The notes under the pieces were generated by a model. The model worked only from the letters and a program-made list of their open reading frames with translations, had not been told where the DNA came from and did not search any database. DNA of 64,000 bases from Haematococcus lacustris (lineage: Eukaryota; Chlorophyta; Chlorophyceae; Chlamydomonadales; Haematococcaceae), in contig JASKMD010000015.1 of the NCBI GenBank assembly GCA_030144725.1, positions 6,389,810 to 6,453,809 of the forward strand, read 5' to 3'. Within the stretch, counting starts at the first letter, position 1. Every line of letters starts with the position of its first letter. The position numbers and the translations under genes were made by a program. Of this stretch, positions 34,500 through 44,828 are shown in pieces.

Positions 34500-34880
34500 C
34501 CTGCTGCTGCTGCCCCTGCTGCTGCTACCCCTGCTGCTGCTACTGCTGTTGCTGCCCCTTCTGCTGCTGCTGCTGCCCCTGCTGCTGCTGCCGCTGCTGC
34601 CCCTGCTGCTGTTGCTGCTGCAGCTCCTGCTGCTGCTGCTGCCCCTGCTGCTGCTGCCGCTGCTGCCCCTGCTGCTGTTGCTGCTGCAGCTCCTGCTGCT
34701 GCTGCTGCTGCCCCTGCTGCTGCTGCTGCGGCGGCGGCGGCCCCTGCTGCTGCTGCCCCTGCTGCTGCTGCCCCTGCTGCTGCACCAGCTGCCGCCCCTG
34801 CTGCTGCTGCTACCCCCTGCTGCTGCCCCTGCTGCTGCTGCTACCCCCTGCTGTTGCCCCTGCTGCTGCTGCCCGTTCTG

Positions 34881-34915
<35 letters not shown>

Positions 34916-35560
34916 CCTGCTGCTGCTGCCCCTGCTGCTGCTGCCCCTGCTACTACTGTTGCTGCCCTTGCTGCTGCTGCTGCTGCTGCTGCTTCACCTG
35001 CTGCTGCTGCCCCTGCTGCTGCACCAGCTGCCGCCCCTGCTGCTGCATCAGCTGCCGCCCCTGCTGCTGCTGCTACCCCCTGCTGCTGCCCCTGCTGCTG
35101 CTGCTGCCCCTGCTGCTGCTGAGCCTACTGCTGCTGCCCCTGCTGCTGCTGCTGCCCCTGCTGCTGCTGCTGCTGCTGCTGCTGCCCCTGCTGCTGCTGC
35201 TGCTGCTGCTGCTCCTGCTGCTGCTGCTGCCCCTGCTGCTGCCCCTGCTGCTGCTGCTGCCGCTAATGCCCCTGCTCCTGCTGCTGCTGCTCCTGCTGCT
35301 GCTGCTGCTACACCCTGCTGCTGCTGCTACCCCCTGCTGCTGCCCATGCTGCTGCTGCCCCTACTGCTCCTGCTGCTGCTGCTGCTGCCCCTGCTGCTTC
35401 TGCTGCTGCCCCTGCTGCTCAAGTTGCTGCTGTCCCTGCTGCTGCTGCTGCTGCCCTTGCTGATGTTGTTGCTGCCGCCGCTGCCGCTGTCGCTGTTGCT
35501 GTTGCTCCTGCCGCTGATACCACTGCAATTGTTGTTGCCGCTGCTGGCATTGCAGGCAGG
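33415..35560. repeat. About 2.1 kb CTG-rich triplet tract
   Basis: Imperfect (CTG)n broken by CCC, GCC and CAC triplets, often as CCCCTGCTGCTG. The larger motif CTGCTACACCCTGCTGCCGC recurs several times, showing a higher-order history. All plus frames are open for hundreds of codons (poly-Ala, poly-Leu, poly-Cys). This is composition, not evidence of a protein. Confidence 0.92.
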
Positions 35561-35564
35561 AGGT

Positions 35565-36235
35565 GGTACCAGGCAAGGTCGTAAATTCAAGTACAGCATG
35601 TGCGGGCTACGCGTTGGGGGCAAGGACGGCTGTCTGACCGCTGGCTGCTGTTGGTCTATGTGCCCAGATGGCTACTTGTTTCCAGGGTTTGAGATGCGTG
35701 TAGACAAGTTTGTGTTTGTGTACGATGATATGTGCCATCTTCTGAGGTGGGTGGCCTGGTGCCAAGTTGTTGAGATGTGCTGAGACTATGTGCTGAGTCT
35801 TGTTGAGACTGAGCGCACTGTTGTTGCTGCCCCTGATGCTTCTGAGACTCAACGCATTTCTGCTCTGCAACTGGGACCATGTAGGTGGGCCTCAAACGTG
35901 CACACTTACATCCGGAGATACTACGCTTCACCCAGGCAAGCCACGCTGTGAATGTGTTCCACTTCGTGCACAACCACAAGGGCGTGTGGTGCGACACGAA
36001 AGTCAACCCTTTCAATGGTCCAACCCTTCCCTGGGAGTCGATACAAAGGTGGGCCATTGCAGCCCATAGCCAATTGCCCATAGTACTACACTGCATGCTC
36101 ATTGCATGCAGCCCATGCTAACTGCATGCCAGCCCAGTGCCCGTTTGCCTACAATACGATGCATTTGCATGCGCAGGTGTGCGAGCAACGATTCCGCCAC
36201 ATCAACAAGTACGTTGTTGACAATAGTAGATATGG
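35565..36235 (+). pseudogene. KDZ-like transposase C-terminal remnant
   Basis: Three exon-like blocks follow the CTG tract. The first reads RQGRKFKYSMCGLRVGGKDG and on to FVFVYDDMCHLLRW (to about 35752). The second, from 35885, reads VGLKRAHLHPEILRF then FHFVHNHKGVWCDTKVNPF. The third, from about 36178, reads VCEQRFRHINKYVVDN. The order of an Asp/Cys-His block, a Phe-His-x-x-His block and an E-Q block resembles Kyakuja/Dileera/Zisupton-type transposases. The splice from block 2 to block 3 keeps phase only with a weak donor, so it may be decayed. The N-terminal part is absent or replaced by the triplet tract. Confidence 0.45.
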
Positions 36236-36685
36236 ATGTAGGGCTTTATAGCTCACCCGGAGCCCCGCTGATGTGTCCCATTACAAACGCAAATCAGTGT
36301 TATTTCCTACACGGTTCGTCTCGGAATGAGAATGGCCACCAACACGTAAACCATGCCTAATGCTGCAGCACTGCACCAAACCTCATCGTGCAACTGCACC
36401 ATATTCAGTCTAGTACCAATATGATGTTATAAAGTAGTTATGTAAGAAATGCGTTGGTGTTTTCATGGTTTGGAAATTGCTGGCCCTTTACGCTCATTTG
36501 CTTCTCAAGATGCAGTACTGCACCTATCATTAATGCACTACTGCATCACCTCCCATCGTGCTATGCTACACCACACCGAGTGGTACAATACAACACCGCA
36601 GCGATATCTCACCAACTCAAACCTCATTCCTAAAATCATGTCATAGGGCTAAAAAACGCAATTACTGATTTGCCTGAGTGATGTT
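36236..36685. other. No gene recognised
   Basis: AT-richer spacer without credible exons, after a stop in the third transposase-like block. Confidence 0.4.
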
Positions 36686-36689
36686 GACT

Positions 36690-36925
36690 AGGTAAGGTTG
36701 GCTAGGTCGGCTAGGTTGGCCAGGTTGGCTAGGTTGGCTAGGTTGGCTAGGTCGGCTAGGTTGGCCAGGTTGGCTACGTCGGCTACGTTGGCCAGGTTGG
36801 CTAGGTTGGTTAGGTTGGCTAGGTCGGCTAGGTTGGCTAGGTTGGCTAGGTTGGCTAGATTGGCTACGTTTGATAGGTTGGCTAGGTTGGCTACGTTTGT
36901 TGGGTTGGCCAGGTTGGCTCCAAAC
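36690..36925. repeat. CTAGG/TTGGC decamer array, inverted relative to the satellite
   Basis: About 23 units of 10 bp of the form GGTTGGCTAG with GTCGGCTAG variants. The unit is the reverse complement of the CTAGCCAACC sub-repeats inside the 81-bp satellite, so related sequence faces the other way on the far side of the CTG tract. The following 200 bp (36926-37124) hold nothing recognisable. Confidence 0.88.
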
Positions 36926-37124
36926 TGAAACTGGACAGCTGGGTCGGTACCTACAACAGCTCAAGTCTGGGGTCTCCCGGCTTAGGTTTGTAGAGAGCTA
37001 TTAAAGGTTTGTTGCAGGTCACCATGCCAATTTGAACCCCAAACGTAGGCATTAAACCTAGCGTGAAACCTTGCCCAAACCTTCGGTGTTAGGTCAAAAC
37101 CTTGGGGGGTCCGCCACTCTCTGT

Positions 37125-37890
37125 TAGATATACCTTTCATTTCAAGGTAAACACTGACTGTGCAAGCATGTGGCGCCTACACCAAGCTTGCTATGTTGCT
37201 GATGATGAGTGTGTCGTATGAAGCAGAATGACCCGCCCTTACTACCGCTCCCAATGTAGACAAGGCATAGGTAACCAGGAAGTTATCCACTTCGTGCATA
37301 GCTACCCCCAACAACACCTTGTTGCAGGAGCCCTCTTACCCAATCTCAAGCGACACCACCACCACCACCACCACCACCACCACCACTACCACCACCTCCT
37401 AGCCTACTACCACCACCCACCCTTTTCAAGAGAGTTGGGAGGGTCTGACTCCAAGCAACGGTCAGTGTTGGCTGCCATGATAAGACCCCATGCATACCAG
37501 GCAGACAACAGCCCACAGCAAGCGTCCGCAACGTGCATGTGGGCATGCGCATGGTAAGGATGAGGACACTAGCCGTTGGGAGGGGACGCTTCTTGCGCAG
37601 ACGCCTGAGCAGCTACCTTGCAATACTGCAATGAGATGTATTTGATGTCTTTGTGCCACCGTGTGTGTGTTACCTCGGCGCTGATCCGCCAGGTGCGTCT
37701 CATGTTTGTCGATGCTGCGCCTGCAGTGCTGCCATGCATCTGGCCTCGGCCTTCTTTGCAATGTGGGCCGTATACAGTGCCACGTCCGAAAGCAAAGTGG
37801 ACAACGCGCCGCACGCCGACGGCGGACTGGCCGCCACGGACGCGCCAAGCACCACAGCAACGACCGCCAACGCGTCGCAAGGATGCAGCG
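37125..37890. repeat. 766-bp direct repeat, parental copy in the kinase gene
   Basis: Matches 30988-31750 apart from one extra CAC triplet. It overlaps the last codons of the kinase (to 37700) and its 3' flank. Homology stops at GGATGCAGCG, where this copy continues into intact kinase coding sequence. Confidence 0.93.
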
Positions 37891-40800
37891 CCGCCAGCTC
37901 GCTGGCCAAGGCTTCGCACTTGGCACCGCTGACGCCCAGGCGCATGGCGTGGAGATATTCTTGAACATTCTGCACCGCGGCTGTTTCCAACGCTGCACAC
38001 GTCTGCTGCTGTTGGGGCGTCAACAGCCGGGCATTGCCGCCACTGGCGGGGGCTGCCGCATACATGGCGGCGTCCAGACCCATTGCGTGCCATGCAGAGT
38101 CGACCACGTCGTTGACATCAGCAGCATCGACGCCGCCACTGCCGCCGCCATGAGTCTCACAGTTGTGTAACCCGCTCAATACAAGCCCTGGCTCGCGACC
38201 ATCGTCCGCAGCTGTGGGCGTGTTTTGCGAGCCGTCGCAATGCCCTTTTTGAGGCGGTAGCGGAGCTTGCGCAGCGGACACAGCCTGCTGCGACCCAGGT
38301 TCAAATCGCAGGTAGGCCCCCACCCCGTCAACCTCCATCGCGTCCCACTGGCTGTTAGCCCCCGTCCCTTGCTGAGAGGGCAGGTGCGGCTGACTGTGCT
38401 GGCACTGCTGATGCATCTGTTGTTTTGGAGCGGCGTCCCCCTGGAGCTGGACTGGGTCACTGTGCTGCTGAGGGGGCTGCTGGCATGCCTGTGTGCCGTG
38501 AGGTGCTGCATGGGTACTGGCTACATCCAGCATGGAGGCGGAGGTGCTGCTAGGAGGGGGTAGGCCTGAGAGAGCATGATCTCCAGGGAGTTGTGGCCAC
38601 AGTGGTATGTGTTGGTGCTGCCGCTGGGCCTGGCTGTCTTCTTGAGCACCTTGTGCCTGCTCCCGCCTGCCCTGCTCTTGCCACTGCTCTTGCCAGGCTA
38701 GTGCCATGACGTCATAGGGCTGTTGCGGTGACAGAGTGACCGCGTGCTGCGCTTGTTCCTGCTCTGGCTGCGGCTTCCACTGCCATTGGCGGTTGGGACT
38801 GGCGCTGGGGTGCGAGCTGGCAGCAGGGAGAGCTGGCAGAGCAGGGTACAGGCCAGGGGTGAGGGGGGAGTCGGGCAGCTGACCAATGGCAGCTCGCAGC
38901 TGGCCGTAGTCCGGGGTGTCAGAGAAGCGCAGCCCGGCCAGGTGCTGGGAGATGGCGGCAAGGCAACCTGCACGGCAGCACTTGGTTAGGATCAGTCCAA
39001 GAGGGTCGAGCAAGGGGTGCATCCACCCACTCCTCCTCTAGAACCCGCCCCACCCAGGCCAGGCCAGCCTGGCCCCGGCCTCCCCCACCCTCCCCTCCAC
39101 ACACCTCCCACACGTGTTGTGCGTGTGAGGAGGTCAGGGTTGAGGACGCACGCCTGCTTCACCGCCGCCACCGCATCCCTCTGCGTGCCCACATCAGCCT
39201 GGCCTACTGCAGGCCCGCCCGCACCCACAGCCGCCTCCTGGCGCCAAGGCAGCGTGCCTGCGCAGCGCACAGGGTACGCAGCACAAGCCGACCTGGGACT
39301 TGCCCTAGTGATAGTGGCAGGGCAGAGTGGAGTTGGAGCTAGCCCAAGCCCAGGGGCAGCCCAGGGGTGGATGATCGGCCTGCCAGGGGCACAGGGTACG
39401 CAGCACGAGCCGATCTGGGACTGCCCTCAGTGGCAGGGCAGCACGGAGCATGGGAAGCTGGCCATAGTCAAGGGTGGAGCCACGAGGTCTGAAAGCTAGC
39501 CAAACACCAGGGGCAGCTCAGGGGTGGAAGAGCTGCTGAGCTGCTGAGCCCGCCGAGCTGCTGACCAAGATGGCCAAGGTGTCAGGCCAACTGGCCCAGA
39601 CTGATACACAGCCTGGCAGGCAGCAGTGGTGGCGTAGGCTGGCAAATTATTAGCAGAGCCCAGGGGCTGGCCGGCACTCCACCAGCAGAGCTAGGTATTC
39701 AGCGTTTGCCTGCTCTGATGCTACAGGAAGCTGAGGGGCCCCTACACCCTGCTGTCACCACCTCCAGATACGTGAGCAAGGAGGCAGGCAACGCATCAGC
39801 CATTGTCCCTTTGCTTGCCTGGCCGGGTTACAAGGCCTCATCACTGGACGTGTGCTCACTCATTGCCACCCATCCACCCCTACCCCTCCCCTTCTAGCCT
39901 CATGCTCACATGACCCCTGCCTTCCCCCTCCCCCCCACCTTCCCATCACCACCCCTTACAGCAACACCACGTCACCCTTGCAGCCACACCTTCTATGAGC
40001 TCAGCCACCAGGTACAGCCAGCTCCACAGGTCGTCCCTGCGGGACAAGTCTCCATGCGCATGGGCGTGCACGCTTGCATAGGTGGTGGAGCCCCTGAAGG
40101 CCGCGTCCTCACGCTCAGCCAGGGGCACGCCTGACAGGGCGGGGAGGGAAAGGAAGGAGTGATGTGTGACATGTGAATCGTTGGATAACCAACACGGGAT
40201 GCACAGCCGTGAAGCCGTTCATATGACATGTGTGCAGTATGAGACATCGGATAAATAACGCCTGGGGCACAGCCGGTAGGAAGGAGGGTGGGAGGCCAAG
40301 GGACGATGTGTGCTTTGTGTGCACTGTGAATCGTCAAGTAGACACCATGGGTGACACAGCCGCCAGGTCAGGCGCTACGCAGCCTGAGGCGTAAGCCTGA
40401 GTGGCTTGGCACCTGGCGCTGAGGCCGCCACACGGCCCTGCGCCTGCTGGCCCTACGCCTGGACGCCCTGCGCCTGCTGCTGCCCTACACAGGGTGTCTG
40501 GGAGTGGCGCCCCACAGACTGGATAGGCTGGACAGCAGACGCCACACGACCCTGCGCCTGCTGGCTCTACGCCTGGACGTGTGTCAACACTGGGTGACGG
40601 GCAGTGTCAGGCAGTGCCAGGAAAGGCTGCAGGCGAGGCCATGCTGTTGGGCCATCACCCAGCAGACCAGGCTGGACAGCAGGAGGGGGGTCAAAGGGGG
40701 GAAAGAGGGTGGGACGTTGGGACAGTATGCATGCACATGCGCCCCATGCACAGACCCACACACCCCATGTGCACGTGCCCTAGGCTGGAGAGCATGCATC

Positions 40801-43800
40801 ATAGGCACCAGGGAGGCGCAGGCTGGGCTGGTGGGCCTAGTAAGCTCGGCTCTGACCTGCATCGTCCACGTAGCGTCGGGCCAGGCCAAAGTCCAGCAGG
40901 CGCCAGTCCCCTACGCCGTCCTCCTCTGCAGAGCTAGTGTCAGGAGCAAGGCTTGGGGTTAGGGTCAGGGTTAGGGTTAGGGTTAGGGTTAGCGTTAGGG
41001 TTGGGGTTAGATGATGTTCACAGCAAGATCAGGGGTGTCTTCATGCTGCACTGGCCAGGTCTCTTGGCTTCAAGCAGGTGGGGCTGCAGCACGGGGTGGG
41101 CTCAAGTGTAGATATTGAGGTGTTGGGTTATGTGGCAGCTGATGTGGCAGCTAATGTGGTAGGGGTGCTGGGTGATGTGGCAGCTGATGTGGCAGTGGTG
41201 GTGGGCAGCAGTGGTGGGGTGTTGGTAGTGGTGGTGGTGGTAAGAGTACTGGCAGTGGTGGGAGCGTGTTGGCCATGTGGCGGTGAGGGTGGTGAGAGCT
41301 GTGGTGGCGGCCTGCCCTCTACACCCAGTAGTACCAGCCAGCCGTCAGCTCTGCTCAGCAGCCTCACCTGCAGTGCCAGGCACCTGGGCAAAGTTAGCCG
41401 GCTTGACCTGCTCAACCCAGGGGCAGGCCGCCACAAGGACGCAGTCAGGACAGGTGCCAGTGCTGGCGAAGCAAGGCAGAGGAGGCAGGCACAGCTCAAC
41501 GGGGGAGTGGGGCAATGGAGGCTCTACACCCTTTCAGGCCACCCACCTATGGCCCTGACCCTTGATCTGCCCCTAACCTTAGGAGGCTCTCTAGGGGTTA
41601 GGGGTCAGGGGTTAGGGTTCGGATTGACCCTAGGGTAACCCTAACCCAACCTTAGGAGGCTCTCTGAGCCCCCTAACCCGAACTATAACCCTCACCCTCA
41701 CCCTCACCCAACCTTGCAAAGCTCTCAAGGCTCCCTGGGTGACCCCCTCCCTCTCCCCTAATGCTGCCCCCTACGCCCTTATGCCCTTATCCCCTTACTG
41801 CCAATCATGCCCATATGGCTCCCTATGCTCTACACATCCCCCATGCCCTCCTGCTCCCCCTCCTTCTCCCTCTCCTCCTCCCCCTCTGCCCTCCCCTCAC
41901 ATCCCGATGCAGGAAGCCTGCCGCATGCACCGCCTGCAGCGCGTCCAGCAGCAGCAGGGCCAGGCAGCGCACAGAGGGCAGCGGGAAGCGGCCCTGACCC
42001 CCTGGGGCAGCCCTGCGTGCCTCCACCAAGTTGCAGCCCAGCAACTGCAGCCACATGGGACAGGTGAAAGGTGGTAGGAAGGTGGCAGGTAAGCTGCGGA
42101 GACGTCACAAGGCTCCTGGGGTCGGCATTACAGCCTGCCAGCCAGCATTACAGCCACCAGATCTGGCCTGCATGAGGGTAAGGGGCAATCTAATTGTTTG
42201 TTTTGTTTGGTTCGTGGCATGATACACATGTCACTATCGCTGTCGCTGGTGCCGCCGCTGCCACTTCCGCAGCAAGCACTTGTCACTTCCACACACTCCT
42301 GGCCTTCTGCCCGCGCCCCATTCTGGCTTCCTGCTGCTGTGGGGACCAGACCTAGCTAGATCTGCCGGCTCTACCGGGTACAAGAATACCCTTGTATTCA
42401 ACAAGGCAGCCACCAGACCTGGCCCGCGCCCCTGACCTGGCCAGGCCTGCGCTCTTGGCACTAAAACCCCTTAAGCACCGGAAACCCACTCCCTCGGTAC
42501 CAGATGGAGGGCAGGTGGCCAGACTGAGGGCTGCAACACCGCATACTGCAGGCTGTGATAGTGGCCTGAACTCTGCACTGAGGGCCGCAGCCACCAGCTC
42601 TGGCTGCTGCTGCTGCTCTGGCTGCTGCTCTGGCTGCTGCTGCTGCTGGGATTGCCAGTTTGCGGCCTGAGTCGCGGGTCATCAGGGCGCCACGGCTGAC
42701 AAGAGGAGTTAGAACAGCCTGAGTGGCCACAAAGGACAACCTGAGTTGCTCCCTTGGTACCAAAACCCCCTTTCAGCACCGTAAGCCTGCTCCCTCGGCA
42801 TCAGATTCAGGGCAGGTGGCACGTTTGAGACTGAAACACTGCATGCTGCATGCTGGGTTGGTGGCCAGTGAGAGCTGCAGTGAGGGCCGCAGCCACCAGC
42901 TCTGGTTGCACTCAGGAGCTGCTAAAGCTGTCAGGTTGCGGTGGCCAGGTGTGTGAGGGACGGCTTGAGTGTGGGTATAGGGGCAGAAGGGCGTGTGGTG
43001 CGATGGTGGGCAAACTCTGTAGCCACGGCAGGGCATCCGGGACCATCCCCTTGGCGCCGCAGCCAGGCAAGTGGCTGGCCAAATCTGGAACACAGCGCTG
43101 AGCGAGCAATTACTGGGGAGCCAGTGGCCCTCACGGCAGCAGTCCCGCTGAACTGGGCTGCCTGTTCTGGCTGCTGCTGCCCAGCCTCCCTCCTGTTTGC
43201 TGCTGGCACTGCTCATGCGCTGTTGCTGCCCCTGCTGCTTGACATGTTTACAGGAGAGGTGAAACAGAGGGGCTCGCAAAGGAGCTACAAGGCATATGCA
43301 TGTGCTGCTACACTGCTGCTGCTCTGCTCCCCTGCCATGGACCCTGAACTTTGCCTATGCAAACCGCCGTCCAGGTTGCTGCTGCTCTGCTCTCCCTAAT
43401 CCTCTGGAAGGGGGAGTTGGAACAGGGAATGTGGGGATATGTGCTGCTGCTCTGCTCTGCCCTCCTGCCTCCCTTGACTTTGCCTGCCTAACGTTCTGGT
43501 GTGTTCTCAAAAAGCAAGAAAATGGAGCTGCCCACCAGCCTGGGTTGCTGCTTGACAGGCTGCCTGTCTGGGTGGCTGCCTGGCTGCCCCGCCTGGCTGC
43601 CCTGCCTGGCTGCCCTCAGTGGCTGCCCTTCCTGGCTGCCCTCAGTGGCTGCCCTGCCTGGCTGCCCTGAGTGGCCATGTAGGCTACCAGGCCACACACC
43701 TGCATGACAATGAAGCAGCGGTCGTCAGCCAGCTGGCCTGCCAGCACCACGGGGCACACTTGCGGACAAGTCTCCTGCAGCCGCCGCACCACCTGAATCC

Positions 43801-44169
43801 GCAGGAGTGCGGGGCAAAGCATCACATGCAGTGGCATGCAACAAACAACACCACCACGCAGCAAGATGCACTGCTGCTCTATGGGCCGAGTCAGTACCTT
43901 GTGCTCTTGCTTCACGCTTCGCACATCCCTCCTCTTCTCCACTTTCATGGCAAACTGCATGTATGATGCAAGTTTGGTGCCATTTGGTATGTGTTTGGTG
44001 CAAGCTACACGCCAAAGGCTGATGCTGCCCGCCTGTGCCTTACCCTGCAGTTGCCCTCCTTAATGCTGATGTCGCGAACCTCATAGACCTCTGCAAACTG
44101 GCCCTCTCCAAGTTTCTTCATCACAAGCCAGCGCTCATTCACGCGCTGACCTCTTACAAACACCGGCAT
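37700..44169 (-). CDS. CK1 / tau-tubulin-kinase-like protein kinase
   Basis: Predicted Ser/Thr kinase. Nine exons: 44169-44044, 43954-43898, 43792-43700, 42044-41901, 41407-41384, 40923-40857, 40130-39990, 39257-39114 and 38967-37700. They total 2064 nt (687 residues, TGA), with phases agreeing throughout. The N-lobe has NERWLVMKKLGEGQFAEVYE (Gly loop) and FAMKVEK (catalytic Lys), then VVMQ-like FIVMQLLG. The catalytic loop is GFLHRD joined to VKPANF from a 24-nt microexon, then LLDFGLARRY (DFG). FRGSTTYASVHAHAHG and RRDDLWSWLYLVAELIEG are typical of the CK1 superfamily, TTBK branch, as is GTLPWRQ. GLRFSDTPDYGQLR closes the domain. The 400-residue tail is Gln/Pro/Ala-rich. The exon 6 acceptor (CAGAG before 40923) is the least certain junction. 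Its last codons lie in the duplicated 766-bp block. Confidence 0.92.
40945..41010. repeat. Interstitial TTAGGG repeats in a kinase intron
   Basis: Seven or so GGGTTA units with one-base variants. A second telomere-like stretch at about 41590-41710 contains both GGTTAGGG and CCCTAACC orientations. Confidence 0.88.
43560..43680. repeat. TGGCTGCCC minisatellite in a kinase intron
   Basis: About a dozen 9-14-bp units (TGGCTGCCCTGCC, TGGCTGCCCTCAG) ending 20 bp from the exon 3 donor. Confidence 0.85.
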
Positions 44170-44828
44170 CGCACCAGCAATCGACTGGGATGCTGGGGCG
44201 CTGCTGAAGAAAACATACCTGACCCATGCAGTATCTTATCGTACTTCTTATGATACTTCTTATCAGTGCGAAGAGAGGAGATGAGATTGTGTACCAGGTA
44301 GGAAGAAGGCTGGGGTACCTGAGGGGCAGGCCCCGGCCAGCACGAAGGGGTGGAAGCTATCCCCTGCAGGGCTTACAAGGGGCCCAGGACCCGCAGGCAG
44401 TCTCAACCATTGACTAGTTATGATGGGGATTGTGCTGAGCAGCAGTAGCTCTACTCTCCGTCCCAGTGACCCAGGCCCCCACTAACCTTCTCTTTTTCCC
44501 CGTCTCCCCTGAATCACACAGGACTCCCTTCCGCATCCTTTCATTCCATATCTGCCCCTGCTCCCCCTCCCATTCCTGCACCCCCTTCCTTCCCTTCCTG
44601 CCTTCCTCCACTCGTCAGCTGGTGCTCTGCCACGCATGCCTCGCCGCATGCTTCGCATCCCATGTTGCATCCTGCTCTGTGACTCCGTCTATCCGTCTCC
44701 CGTTTCTACGTCGCCGCGTCCAATGCTGGTACGCCATCGCGCTTGCCAACCCACCTTCTGACGGTCCCGCCACAACTGCTGATGTCGCCCGTCTGCACCG
44801 CCCCACGCAGGCTCACCATCTAAGGCGC
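44170..44828. promoter_or_regulatory. Divergent intergenic region (kinase / YqeY)
   Basis: 659 bp between the ATG of the minus-strand kinase and the ATG of the plus-strand YqeY gene. It must hold both 5' regions. Plus-strand frames remain open upstream of 44829 but have no ATG and no conservation signal. No clear TATA box. Confidence 0.5.

Noticed and set aside
33211..35783. Long poly-Ala/Leu/Cys open frames across the CTG tract
   Set aside because: All plus frames are open because the repeat contains no stops. Only the last 75 or so codons have protein-like composition, and these are treated as transposase exons.
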